Source of the DNA: JAJYIW01 sp963781665
GTDB taxonomy: Bacteria > Chloroflexota > Anaerolineae > Anaerolineales > Anaerolineaceae
Reading direction: 5' to 3'
Length of the DNA: 64,000 nucleotides
Assembly (NCBI GenBank): GCA_963781665.1
Contig: CAWAGA010000002.1
Location: 124,001 to 188,000, forward strand
The translations under genes were made by a program, and so were the position numbers. The notes under the pieces were generated by a model, which was not told the origin of the DNA, ran no database searches, and saw only the letters and a program-made list of their open reading frames with translations. This document shows positions 43,827 through 52,328 of this stretch, piece by piece. Position 1 is the first letter of the stretch, and every line of letters begins with the position of its first letter.

Positions 43827-44324
43827 ATGGCGCTCCAAATCCTGATCGTTGCGGCAGCGTTGGTTTGTGCAATCCAATCCCTGCGCGCCAGCCGCCTGAT
43901 AGTGTCAGCGTTATGGTTGGCAGGCACCAGCGCCCTGGTCGCGCTGTTGATCTACATGCTAGGGGCACCTCAAGTGGCCGTAGTCGAGCTCAGCGTTGGC
44001 GCTGGCCTGGTGACAATCCTGTTTGTATTTGCCATCAATATTGCCGGTGAAGAAAACGAAATCCCGCGCAGCTTGATACCCAAACCATTGGCCTGGGTTA
44101 TGGTGGTTCTATCCATCGGTTTGTTAGCATGGTTTACCATCCCTCGCCTGCTTCCTTCCCTCCCTGCATCCGACGCAATCCCGTTCTCGCAGGTGATTTG
44201 GCAGGAACGCGGCCTGGATATGCTGCTGCAGGTTGCTCTGATCTTCACCGGAATCCTGGGGGTGGTCGGCCTGCTGGTAGAAAATAAGAAAATTCATTCG
44301 GTTTATCCTGGGGAGGAAAAATGA
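43827..44324 (+). CDS. Hydrogenase/Mrp-type membrane subunit (MbhD/E, MrpB-like)
   Basis: A 165-residue membrane protein with four to five helices. The stretch ALVALLIYMLGAPQVAVVELSVGAGL is characteristic of the MbhD/MrpA-C-terminal (DUF4040) family, here followed by a MrpB/MbhE-like second half, so two small archaeal subunits appear fused. First gene of hydrogenase cluster 2; GGGAGAG precedes the start. It overlaps the next gene by 4 nt. Such subunits form the ion-translocation module of Mbh-type hydrogenases. Confidence 0.82.
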   Translation: MALQILIVAAALVCAIQSLRASRLIVSALWLAGTSALVALLIYMLGAPQVAVVELSVGAGLVTILFVFAINIAGEENEIPRSLIPKPLAWVMVVLSIGLLAWFTIPRLLPSLPASDAIPFSQVIWQERGLDMLLQVALIFTGILGVVGLLVENKKIHSVYPGEEK

Positions 44325-44632
44325 ATCTTTCAATCTTGCGGATTTTGATCATTGCGGTCCTGGGATTAATCGGTGTTGGCTTTTATGGTCTTCTGGTCAC
44401 CCATAACCTGATCAAGGTCGTCATCGCCCTCCAAATCCTGGTCAAGGGTGCAATCCTGGCATTGGTCACTGCAGGCGCGGTACAAGGCCAGGTGCTCCTC
44501 GGTCAGAGTATGGCGCTGACAGTGATCGTTGCCGATACGATCGTAGCAGTCATCGGTCTCGCTCTGGCCGTTCAAGTCCGCCGTCATTGCGGCACTCTCG
44601 ATCTGCGGGCCCTGACAACGCTGCGGAGATAA
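44321..44632 (+). CDS. NuoK/MrpC-like membrane subunit
   Basis: A 103-residue protein with three helices, matching NuoK/MrpC (MbhG) in length: VLGLIGVGFYGLLVTHNLIK, a central helix and LTVIVADTIVAVIGLALAVQ. Membrane Glu residues typical of NuoK are not conserved, as in MrpC. Start overlaps the preceding stop; stop is 1 bp before the next start. Confidence 0.87.
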   Translation: MNLSILRILIIAVLGLIGVGFYGLLVTHNLIKVVIALQILVKGAILALVTAGAVQGQVLLGQSMALTVIVADTIVAVIGLALAVQVRRHCGTLDLRALTTLRR

Positions 44633-44633
44633 C

Positions 44634-46379
44634 ATGACTTTAATTACCTTGTTAATCATCCTGGTCATCACCTTGCCTTGGGCAGGGGCGCTTGCCATCT
44701 GGTTTAGCGGAGACAACCATCCCCGCCTCCAAAATACCCTGGCTGTCGCGTTTTCAGCAGCCGCAGGCGTGGCTGCCATAGCCTTGATCCTCAACGAAAA
44801 TGCGGCGACGGTCACCCTCTTTTGGGTTGGCGGCGTCTTTGGGAACGTCACATTTGTAGCAGATGGCCTGGGGGTCTTCCTATCTGCGATTGCCACCATT
44901 ATTGGCTGCCTGGCAGTCATTTTTTCCATCGATTACATGAAAGGCGATGCCCAATTAGGCCGTTATTACATGCTGGTGTTGTTCTTCATCGGCGCTATGG
45001 CCGGGCTGGTGCTTTCAAGCAACCTGTTGATGGTCTTCGTCTTCTGGGAAATCACCGCTTTCTGCTCTTATGCTCTGATCTCTTTCTATAATGACGACCC
45101 CAAAGCGGTCGCGGCCGGGATCAAGGCTTTGATCATCACCCAACTCGGCGGTATAGGCTTGCTGGCGGGCTCTCTGCTGATATACAGCCATGTGGGGTCC
45201 TTCGATATCCAGACCTTCTTACAGGTCCCCGGTTCGATCCCTTCAGTCACCCTGGGTGTGATTGCTTTTTGTTTCCTGGCCGCTGCGGCTGCCAAATCAG
45301 CTCAATTCCCCTTCCATACCTGGCTACCAGATGCGATGGAAGCACCTACCCCGGTGAGCGCATTGATCCACGCCGCCACCATGGTCAATGCCGGTGTGTA
45401 TCTTTTAGCCCGGTTTTACCCGGCCTTCAAGGATGTGGCCGGGTGGGCGACGGCAGTGATCGTCGTTGGCGCTCTGACCGCATTCCTGGCCGCGATTATG
45501 GCGCTGGTCACCAACGACCTCAAACGGGTTTTAGCTTACTCGACGGTCAGCCAGCTGGGATATATGGTCTATGCCATCGGTGTCGGAGGGATTTTCGAGA
45601 GCCAGTTCCATCTGCTCAGCCATTCGGTCTTTAAAGCCCTGTTGTTTTTAAGCGCCGGGGCAGTGATCCATTCAGTCGGCACGCGTGACATGCGCCTGAT
45701 GGGAGGGTTGGGCAAACACATGCCATTGGTCCGGAATGTCTTTGTGACCGGCGCTTTGGCGCTGGTTGGAATCCCGATCTTTAACGGCTTTTGGAGCAAA
45801 GAGCTCTTGCTTGAAGCTGGCCTGAACGGCGGCCCAGTCTGGGCCTATGCGCTGATGGTCATCGGTGCCGGTCTGACCGCCCTGTATACATTCCGCTGTG
45901 TCTGGATGGTCTTCATCCGCCGGCCTGATAAGGCGAGCAATGCTCACGATGCCGGCACTGCTATGAAAGTAGCTTTAATCTCCCTGGCTTTGGCCACCCT
46001 CACCACCTGGTTATTGGCCGGTCCATTTTCTAACCTGCTGGAAGGCATCCAGGTAGAACCGGCAGCAGCTACTATCAAGATCCTGGGTGAAGTCATCAGC
46101 ACACCGATGACCCTGGTGGCCCTGGCGGTCATCGCTACCGGGCTGGCTGCCTGGTGGTGGCGCCAACGGCTGCTGCCAGTCACGAGAGCCTTGCAATGGG
46201 TCAAAAAAGCAGCCAGCGCCAGCTTCGGGTTCGAGGCCATCAACCAGGGCATCATTTCAGCCGTACAGGATTCTGGGGAGGCCTTACGAGTCACCCAGAC
46301 CGGTCTGCTTAACTGGAACGTCTTCGGGATCTTACTGGCATTAGTCGTCGTACTGGCCATCCTGGTCTGGGGAGTGTAG
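44634..46379 (+). CDS. Antiporter-like subunit (NuoL/MrpA/MbhH type)
   Basis: A 581-residue membrane protein of the proton_antipo_M family: LLMVFVFWEITAFCSYALIS with the conserved Glu, KSAQFPFHTWLPDAMEAPTP and NDLKRVLAYSTVSQLGYMVY. About 14-15 helices with a C-terminal extension. Part of the ion pump of hydrogenase 2. It is followed by a second antiporter-like subunit 5 bp later, the double arrangement of larger group 4 hydrogenases. Confidence 0.9.
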   Translation: MTLITLLIILVITLPWAGALAIWFSGDNHPRLQNTLAVAFSAAAGVAAIALILNENAATVTLFWVGGVFGNVTFVADGLGVFLSAIATIIGCLAVIFSIDYMKGDAQLGRYYMLVLFFIGAMAGLVLSSNLLMVFVFWEITAFCSYALISFYNDDPKAVAAGIKALIITQLGGIGLLAGSLLIYSHVGSFDIQTFLQVPGSIPSVTLGVIAFCFLAAAAAKSAQFPFHTWLPDAMEAPTPVSALIHAATMVNAGVYLLARFYPAFKDVAGWATAVIVVGALTAFLAAIMALVTNDLKRVLAYSTVSQLGYMVYAIGVGGIFESQFHLLSHSVFKALLFLSAGAVIHSVGTRDMRLMGGLGKHMPLVRNVFVTGALALVGIPIFNGFWSKELLLEAGLNGGPVWAYALMVIGAGLTALYTFRCVWMVFIRRPDKASNAHDAGTAMKVALISLALATLTTWLLAGPFSNLLEGIQVEPAAATIKILGEVISTPMTLVALAVIATGLAAWWWRQRLLPVTRALQWVKKAASASFGFEAINQGIISAVQDSGEALRVTQTGLLNWNVFGILLALVVVLAILVWGV

Positions 46380-46384
46380 AAACG

Positions 46385-47893
46385 ATGAATACATGGTTGT
46401 GGTTAATCGCACTTCCCCTGGGGTCTTCTCCTTTGATTTATCTCTTTGGACGTATTTTCCGACCCTCGGGTTCAAGCCAGAGGTTTAGCTCTCCGGCCAA
46501 GTGGGCCAGCCTGGTAGCCCTTTTGGCAACCTGGGTCCCGTTTTATTTTGCCTACCAGGATTTCTCGGCATCAGGGAACCAGCCATTATCGTTCCAATTA
46601 GGCATGATCACCTTGCGGCTCGATGGGTTAAGCCTGCTGCTGGCATTTTCGGTGCTGTTCCTCGGCACTCTGGTCGCGCTCTACTCGGGCCAATACCTTG
46701 CCAATGACGAGAACCAGGAAAAATATTACGCCCTCTTGAACGCAATGATCGGGGCCATGATCGGCCTGGGCTGCGCCAACGACCTCTTCAACCTGTGGAT
46801 CTGGTTCGAGATCATGGCAATCGCCTCTTACATGCTGGTAGCCTTTTACCGCGAGCAGTCAGCTTCGCTTGAAGCCGGGGTGAAATACCTGGTGCAAAGC
46901 GCAGCCGGATCTGTGCTGGTCTTATTAGGCCTGGCGATAGTTTTCGCAGAGGCAGGTACCCTCGACCTCGAAAAGATCCGTTCCACCCTCCAGGTTTCCC
47001 TGCCGGTCGTAGCCGCAGGCGGGCTGTTTATCATCGGTTTTGGTGTCAAGACTGCTCTGGTTCCCCTGCATACCTGGCTGCCCGACGCCCACTCGCAAGC
47101 GCCTAGCGGCATCAGCGCTATGCTCTCAGGCGTGGTTATCGAAACCGGCCTGGTCGCAATGTTACGCACCATAGGATCGCTGTCAGCTATTTCAACCAAC
47201 TGGGGAGCAATCATTTTAGGTTTTGGCGCACTTAACATGCTCGTTGGTAACCTGCTGGCTTTACGGCAGACCCAGGTGAAACGCTTGCTGGCTTTTTCCA
47301 GTTTAAGCCATGTCGGTTACATGTTGGTCGGGATTGGAGCAGCGATCGCCTTTGGTCAGCTTGACGGAGCTCAAGGTGGATTCTTCCATCTATTGAACCA
47401 TTCACTGATGAAGGGTCTGGCCTTCCTGGCTGCAGGGTGCTTGCTTTATGCGCTCTACATCTCCCGTGACGAACACAAGCCTTTGATGATTGCCGATCTC
47501 GCGGGAGCAGCCCGGCGTTATCCGCTGGTGGTCTTTGCCCTCAGCATTGCTTTATTGGGGCTGGGCGGACTGCCGCCGCTGGCAGGCTTTATGTCGAAAT
47601 GGCAGATCTTCGTCGCCGGTTTCGAAACTCACCAACCCTGGATGATCGCCCTGGTGATCTTCGCTGCCTTGAACAGCGTCCTTTCACTCGGGTATTATGC
47701 CCCCCTGGTAAATGCCATGTATCGCCACCAACCAACCGAAGTGGTCGAGAAAGGCCTGGCGATTCCGGTTACAATGAGTATCCCTCTGGTTATCCTGGTC
47801 CTGGCAGTTGTGGTACTGGGGGTTTGGCCCAGCCTGGTCAATGGAATTACCGCCCCTGCCGGCGCAAGCCTGTTACAAATATTTGGATACTAA
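46385..47893 (+). CDS. Antiporter-like subunit (NuoN/MrpD/MbhH type)
   Basis: A 502-residue membrane protein of full length for NuoN/MrpD. It has LFNLWIWFEIMAIASYMLVA, KTALVPLHTWLPDAHSQAPS and TQVKRLLAFSSLSHVGYML. The DAHSQAPS form, with HSQAPSGISAML, is typical of MrpD and MbhH. It lies between the NuoL-like gene and a small membrane subunit, all with gaps of a few bases. Confidence 0.9.
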   Translation: MNTWLWLIALPLGSSPLIYLFGRIFRPSGSSQRFSSPAKWASLVALLATWVPFYFAYQDFSASGNQPLSFQLGMITLRLDGLSLLLAFSVLFLGTLVALYSGQYLANDENQEKYYALLNAMIGAMIGLGCANDLFNLWIWFEIMAIASYMLVAFYREQSASLEAGVKYLVQSAAGSVLVLLGLAIVFAEAGTLDLEKIRSTLQVSLPVVAAGGLFIIGFGVKTALVPLHTWLPDAHSQAPSGISAMLSGVVIETGLVAMLRTIGSLSAISTNWGAIILGFGALNMLVGNLLALRQTQVKRLLAFSSLSHVGYMLVGIGAAIAFGQLDGAQGGFFHLLNHSLMKGLAFLAAGCLLYALYISRDEHKPLMIADLAGAARRYPLVVFALSIALLGLGGLPPLAGFMSKWQIFVAGFETHQPWMIALVIFAALNSVLSLGYYAPLVNAMYRHQPTEVVEKGLAIPVTMSIPLVILVLAVVVLGVWPSLVNGITAPAGASLLQIFGY

Positions 47894-47896
47894 ATC

Positions 47897-48208
47897 ATGA
47901 ATATTCTCCTATCACCTCCGCTGGCATTTCTGATTTACATTCCGTTAGTCATTTTGATCTCGCTTCTAGGGCGAGCGCTGGCAGGCCGGAACAAAACCAG
48001 CGCCATGAAAACCAGCATTTACGGCAGCGGCGAAGTAGCACCAACGAACATGGCAGCTCCCGGTTACCGCCCCTTCTTTTTGATAGCGCTCTTCTTCGCC
48101 ATCCTCCACCTGGGCGTGCTCGTCCTGGCGACCGGTGGTTTGACGCTGATGACCGGGATCTATCTTTCCGGTTTGGTATTTACTTTGTTGGTATTAATTT
48201 TAGGGTAA
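47897..48208 (+). CDS. Small membrane subunit (NuoA/MbhI-like by position)
   Basis: A 103-residue protein with two to three helices around a conserved loop (YGSGEVAPTNMAAPGYRPFF). By position, between the MrpD-like and NuoB-like genes, it corresponds to MbhI, which joins the ion-translocating and electron-transfer modules. YGSGE and the C-terminal ALFFAILHLGVLVLATGG resemble NuoA-type subunits. Family assignment is tentative. Confidence 0.72.
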   Translation: MNILLSPPLAFLIYIPLVILISLLGRALAGRNKTSAMKTSIYGSGEVAPTNMAAPGYRPFFLIALFFAILHLGVLVLATGGLTLMTGIYLSGLVFTLLVLILG

Positions 48209-48213
48209 GGAAA

Positions 48214-48687
48214 ATGGAATCTCAAATAAAACTTGATAGCCGGTGGCAAAACGCACTTGAAGAGATCAAATCCTGGGCGCGCATCAATTCCCCCTGGGCT
48301 GTCCATTTCAACAGCGGCTCATGCAACGGGTGTGATATTGAAATTTTAGCGACATTGACGCCTCATTACGATCTGGAACGGTTCGGCGTCAAGCTGCAAG
48401 GATCGCCGCGCCATGCGGACGTATTGTTATGCACCGGCCCAGTGACCCGTCAGGCGCGCGATCGGCTGGTACGGGTTTATGAGCAGATGCCCTCTCCAAA
48501 ATTCGTGATAGCGGTCGGTTCGTGCGGCATTTCTGGGGGAGCCTTCCAGGGCTGCTATAACGTGGTCGGCAGCATCGACGAAGTCATACCGGTCGACGTA
48601 TTCATACCCGGTTGCCCTCCCCGCCCTGAAGCAATCATCTATGGAATTGCAACCTTACTGGACAGTCTCAAGAAGGGTAAAAAGTAA
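48214..48687 (+). CDS. Hydrogenase small subunit NuoB-like (MbhJ)
   Basis: A 157-residue iron-sulfur subunit with the four ligands of one 4Fe-4S cluster: GSCNGCD, AVGSCGISG and PGCPPRP. The start is ATG 48214, preceded by AAGGAAA; the frame is open far upstream but only as an overlap with the preceding gene. It is similar to the NuoB-like subunit of cluster 1 (35085-35549) but clearly diverged. Confidence 0.93.
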   Translation: MESQIKLDSRWQNALEEIKSWARINSPWAVHFNSGSCNGCDIEILATLTPHYDLERFGVKLQGSPRHADVLLCTGPVTRQARDRLVRVYEQMPSPKFVIAVGSCGISGGAFQGCYNVVGSIDEVIPVDVFIPGCPPRPEAIIYGIATLLDSLKKGKK

Positions 48688-49242
48688 ATGACGATCAACA
48701 CCGAAACAGCCTTACAAACCGCCAGCGAATTGATGAGCCATTGGGGGCAGTCCAGTTCAAATCCCGAACCAAACCGCCTGGACGTAATCATCTCACGCAC
48801 CAACTTGCTGGATGCTGTCAAAACGATCATGACCGCCAGATGGGGTTTCCTTTCGGCTATCACCGGCCTGGACCATCTCAAGCTGCCTGCGGCGCCTGCC
48901 AGGGGCAGTGACGTGCCAGAAGATACCGCCCTACCTGAAATCGATCGAGATGTTCCCTCTCTGGAAGTTCTATACCATTTCTGCCATGGGGCAGCTGTTC
49001 TGACCTTGCGGATTATGCTGACCCGGGTCGCCCCTTCTGTTCCCAGCATCTGCGAACTTATTCCGTCCGCCAGCCTGTACGAACGGGAATTGAGTGAGAT
49101 GTTTGGCATCGAAGTGCTCGGAACCCCAGACCCCAGCCACCTGCTCTTGCCAGATGATTGGCCCAATGGGGTATATCCTCTGCGCAAGGATTTTACCAGT
49201 TTGAAACAAACCGCAAAGGAAACAGGAAAGGACGCTAACTGA
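48688..49242 (+). CDS. Hydrogenase NuoC-like subunit (MbhK)
   Basis: A 184-residue protein of the 30-kDa complex I family. The C-terminal signature is SLYERELSEMFGIEVLGTPD, followed by LLLPDDWPNGVYPLRKDF. Unlike the short homologue in cluster 1 it keeps the N-terminal domain with the FLSAITGLDHL motif. The start codon follows the preceding stop directly. Confidence 0.92.
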   Translation: MTINTETALQTASELMSHWGQSSSNPEPNRLDVIISRTNLLDAVKTIMTARWGFLSAITGLDHLKLPAAPARGSDVPEDTALPEIDRDVPSLEVLYHFCHGAAVLTLRIMLTRVAPSVPSICELIPSASLYERELSEMFGIEVLGTPDPSHLLLPDDWPNGVYPLRKDFTSLKQTAKETGKDAN

Positions 49243-49243
49243 A

Positions 49244-50428
49244 ATGCAGCCCTCTCAACTTCCCCAAAAGTTCATCGTTCCAATCGGCCCGCAGCACCCG
49301 GCCCTCAAAGAGCCCGGCCATTTTGAATTTACTGTAGATGGCGAAATCGTGACCGCGGCTACCATCCGCCTGGGATACGTCCACCGCGGCATCGAAAAGC
49401 GGACTGAAGCGCAATCTTACATCCAAAACCTATATATCCTCGAACGAATTTGCGGGATTTGTTCCCACATCCATGCAACTGCCTATGTCCTTGGAGTTGA
49501 AAAACTTGCTGGAGTGACCGCACCGCCCCGGGCGCAAGCCATCCGGGTTTTATTTGCCGAGTTGGAACGCATTCATAGCCACCTGTTGTGGCTGGGTGTA
49601 GCCGCTCACGAAGCCGGTTTCGACACTTTATTCATGTACAGCTGGCGTGACCGCGAGACAGTGATGGAACTGCTCGAAACACTGAGCGGCAACCGGGTCA
49701 ATTATTCGGCTAACATCCTCGGTGGTGTGAAATTTGATGTGACACCCGAGCAGGCTGACGCTATCCGCAAGGGTGTGGATTTCCTCGAAACCCGCACTCG
49801 TCACTACATGGACGTGATCATCAGCGATGAAACCTTCCTGGGTCGGACGCGCAATATTGGCATATTAACGATGGAACAAGCTGAATCCTTGGGAGCGGTT
49901 GGGCCCACTGCCCGGGCATCAGGCGTTGCACGCGATCAGCGGATCGAAGCCCCTTATGCCGCTTATAACGACTATCCGGTCAAACTCATCATCGATTATC
50001 GCGGTGACCAGGAAGCAAAATTTGTGGTCAGGATCGACGAGTTATTCGAGAGCTACCGGCTGATCCGATCCATCCTCGATACAATGCCCGCGGGTGACCT
50101 GCAGACCAGGTTCCCTCGGCGTATTCCCGAAGGCGAGACCATCAGCCGGGTCGAAGCCCCCCGCGGTGAACTTTTCTATTACATCAAAAGTAACGGCACC
50201 GATAAACCCGACCGGATCAAGGTGCGCACACCCAGTATTTGTAATTTTTCGACTGTCGCTGCCGTGGTCGTCGGGCATAACCTGGCAGACGTACCCATGA
50301 TCCTGGCAGGGATCGATCCTTGCTTCTCCTGCAATGACCGCTCGGTCGTCATCAGCCGTTCCTCCAACTCTGATGAAGTCTGGTCGTGGGAAGACTTGCG
50401 GCGCTATGGAATTGAGTATTACCGATGA
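49244..50428 (+). CDS. Group 4 [NiFe] hydrogenase large subunit (MbhL/HycE-like) with cleavable tail
   Basis: A 394-residue catalytic subunit. Nickel ligands: RICGIC (Cys70, Cys73) and DPCFSC (Cys360, Cys363). After DPCFSCNDR (Arg366) there is a 28-residue tail starting SVVISR, resembling the tail that HycI removes from HycE (cut after Arg). A HycI-type protease is encoded at the end of the same operon. This subunit therefore needs C-terminal processing, unlike its counterpart in cluster 1. It overlaps the next gene by 4 nt. Confidence 0.94.
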   Translation: MQPSQLPQKFIVPIGPQHPALKEPGHFEFTVDGEIVTAATIRLGYVHRGIEKRTEAQSYIQNLYILERICGICSHIHATAYVLGVEKLAGVTAPPRAQAIRVLFAELERIHSHLLWLGVAAHEAGFDTLFMYSWRDRETVMELLETLSGNRVNYSANILGGVKFDVTPEQADAIRKGVDFLETRTRHYMDVIISDETFLGRTRNIGILTMEQAESLGAVGPTARASGVARDQRIEAPYAAYNDYPVKLIIDYRGDQEAKFVVRIDELFESYRLIRSILDTMPAGDLQTRFPRRIPEGETISRVEAPRGELFYYIKSNGTDKPDRIKVRTPSICNFSTVAAVVVGHNLADVPMILAGIDPCFSCNDRSVVISRSSNSDEVWSWEDLRRYGIEYYR

Positions 50429-51357
50429 ATAACCTGATCCCGGTTCTCGCCCTCTTGATTTTCCCCAGTGGACTTTTCGCCCTCGCCGGGGGCCTGGTTT
50501 ATGAATGGACCGACCGCAAACTGATTGCTCAGTTTCAAAACCGGATTGGGCCGCGCTGGTTCCAGCCCCTGGCAGATATCGTCAAGCTGCTGGCTAAAGA
50601 AGAGATCATCCCGGATGGGGTAAACAGCGGGTTGTTTACCGCTTTACCGATAGCAGCACTGGCAGCTGCGCTGACAGCCTGCCTTTATATTCCCATGGCG
50701 GGCCTGGCCCCTGCGTTCAGCTTCCAGGGAGATCTGGTCGTTACAGTTTATTTGTTAAGCCTGATGACGATTTGCACCGGTCTGGCAGGAGCAAACAGCG
50801 CAGATCGCTTCTCACTGGTCGGCGCAACCCGGGCATTGACCCAGATGTTTTCTTACGAAGCGCCGTTCTTGCTGGCATTGTTTGGACCGGCGATCCTGGC
50901 AGGGTCGTGGAACATCAGTGCGATCAACGCTTACAGCCAATCGCACCTGTGGATGATCGTCGTCCAACCGATCGGATTTATCGTTGCCCTGGTGGGGCTG
51001 CTGGGAAAACTGGAGTTTCCCCCCTTCGATGCACCTGAAGCCGAGACAGAGATTGTCTCCGGCGCTCTGACCGAATACAGCGGGCGCGGCCTGGCCCTGT
51101 TCCGCATCGGCAAGGATGTCGAGCTGTTAGCCGGGCTGACCCTTATCTCGGCTTTCTACCTGGGCGGACTGAGCAATCCCATTGCGTTTTTACTCAAGAC
51201 ACTGGCTCTGCTCTTGATTACAGCCGGAATTCAGTCTCTCTTCGCCCGCTTGAGGATCGACCAGACCATCGGCCTTTGGTGGCGGATTGGCGCTTTGCTT
51301 GCCCTGATCCAGCTTCTGGTTTTGATCGTTCTTAAATTAGTAGGAGTTCCCTTATGA
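50425..51357 (+). CDS. Hydrogenase membrane subunit NuoH-like (MbhM)
   Basis: A 310-residue membrane protein of the NuoH family, eight helices. Conserved parts: NRIGPRWFQPLADIVKLLAK, GLLGKLEFPPFDAPEAETEI and SGALTEYSGRGLALFRIGKD. It carries the EFPPFDAPEAE loop typical of Mbh-type and complex I subunits. It overlaps both neighbours by 4 nt, so the four central subunits are translationally coupled. Confidence 0.93.
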   Translation: MNNLIPVLALLIFPSGLFALAGGLVYEWTDRKLIAQFQNRIGPRWFQPLADIVKLLAKEEIIPDGVNSGLFTALPIAALAAALTACLYIPMAGLAPAFSFQGDLVVTVYLLSLMTICTGLAGANSADRFSLVGATRALTQMFSYEAPFLLALFGPAILAGSWNISAINAYSQSHLWMIVVQPIGFIVALVGLLGKLEFPPFDAPEAETEIVSGALTEYSGRGLALFRIGKDVELLAGLTLISAFYLGGLSNPIAFLLKTLALLLITAGIQSLFARLRIDQTIGLWWRIGALLALIQLLVLIVLKLVGVPL

Positions 51358-51782
51358 CGACTATTGGTGCGATGATCGGCGATATTGTCGGTTCGCTTTT
51401 CAAAAAAAACTCTACTCAACTCTATCCATTCGAGCGAAAACCCACCCCTACCCGGCTGCGTGGAAAATTAGTTTGGGATCCATCGAAATGCACCGGCTGC
51501 CAGCTTTGCGTGAAGGATTGCCCTTCAAATGCACTAGAACTGATCGTTCTAGACAAAATCAGCAAGCGCTTCGTCTTGAAATATCACATCGATCGCTGTA
51601 CTTTCTGCGCCCAATGTGTTCAGACATGCCGGTTCAAATGCCTGGAAATGTCGAGCGAACAATGGGAGCTGGCCTCAACCAAAAAAGAACCTTTTGAAGT
51701 ATATTATGGTAACGACGTCGATATCGAAACCCTCCTGGCAAACGCGGCTGCGCCTTGTGCTGTCCCGGCTGCAGAAGAGTGA
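51354..51782 (+). CDS. Hydrogenase ferredoxin-like subunit (NuoI/MbhN)
   Basis: A 142-residue protein with two 4Fe-4S motifs: CTGCQLCVKDCPS (residues about 41-53) and CTFCAQCVQTCRFK (about 80-93). In the second motif the Pro after the last Cys is replaced by Arg. It accepts electrons from ferredoxin. The N-terminus lacks the long amphipathic helix of bacterial NuoI. The protease gene overlaps its 3' end in another frame. Confidence 0.91.
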   Translation: MTTIGAMIGDIVGSLFKKNSTQLYPFERKPTPTRLRGKLVWDPSKCTGCQLCVKDCPSNALELIVLDKISKRFVLKYHIDRCTFCAQCVQTCRFKCLEMSSEQWELASTKKEPFEVYYGNDVDIETLLANAAAPCAVPAAEE

Positions 51783-52251
51783 GCTTTCCAGCCGGTTGGC
51801 GATCGTAGGGATCGGCAACGAACTTAACGGAGACGACGCTCTCGGCCCGTTGGTTGTAAAAGCTTTGAAAAAACGGCAAAAACAGGGGTCTGATCAGAGC
51901 CCTGTTTTGTTGATCGATGCAGGCCCTTCTCCGGAAAGCTTCAGCGGGCAGCTTCGCCAATTCCATCCCGGCCTGGTCATCCTGGTCGATGCAGCCCGCA
52001 TGGGCGAAGCGCCAGGCGAAATTCGCTGGTTGCCTTGGGAAGATGCCCAGGGATTATCTGCTTCAACCCACACCCTGCCTCTCGCCATGTTTTCAAGCTA
52101 CCTGATCCAGGAAATAGGCTGCCAGGTTGCCTTGTTGGGGGTAGAGCCGCTTCAACTAGACCTGGGGGATAAGCTTTCACATCCGGTGTATCTGGCCAAG
52201 AGGCGTATCATCCGCTCTTTGGTATCAATTCTGGATTTTTACTTGGTTTAG
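51706..52251 (+). CDS. HycI-type hydrogenase maturation protease
   Basis: An endopeptidase of the HyaD/HycI (peptidase A31/M52) family. The nickel-binding motif GIGNELNGDDALGPLVV contains the first Asp; LLIDAGPSPE and ILVDAARMGEAPG hold the second; STHTLPL holds the His. The start is uncertain: ATG 51706 (181 residues) overlaps the preceding gene by 77 nt, and GTG 51757 would give a shorter overlap. It cuts the tail of the large subunit in this operon after nickel insertion. The hypABCDEF genes are not in the window. Confidence 0.9.
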   Translation: MVTTSISKPSWQTRLRLVLSRLQKSELSSRLAIVGIGNELNGDDALGPLVVKALKKRQKQGSDQSPVLLIDAGPSPESFSGQLRQFHPGLVILVDAARMGEAPGEIRWLPWEDAQGLSASTHTLPLAMFSSYLIQEIGCQVALLGVEPLQLDLGDKLSHPVYLAKRRIIRSLVSILDFYLV

Positions 52252-52328
52252 TTCGAAAAACTCAACGATTTATGATGGACTGGGAACGCGCATTGGATGG
52301 TGCATCTGGTATGCTATCTACAACTGAC

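Noticed and set aside
47599..48213. Long upstream extension of the NuoB-like frame of cluster 2
   Set aside because: It runs out of frame through the NuoN-like and small membrane subunit genes and is Arg/Pro-rich. The conserved protein begins at 48214 with a ribosome binding site.
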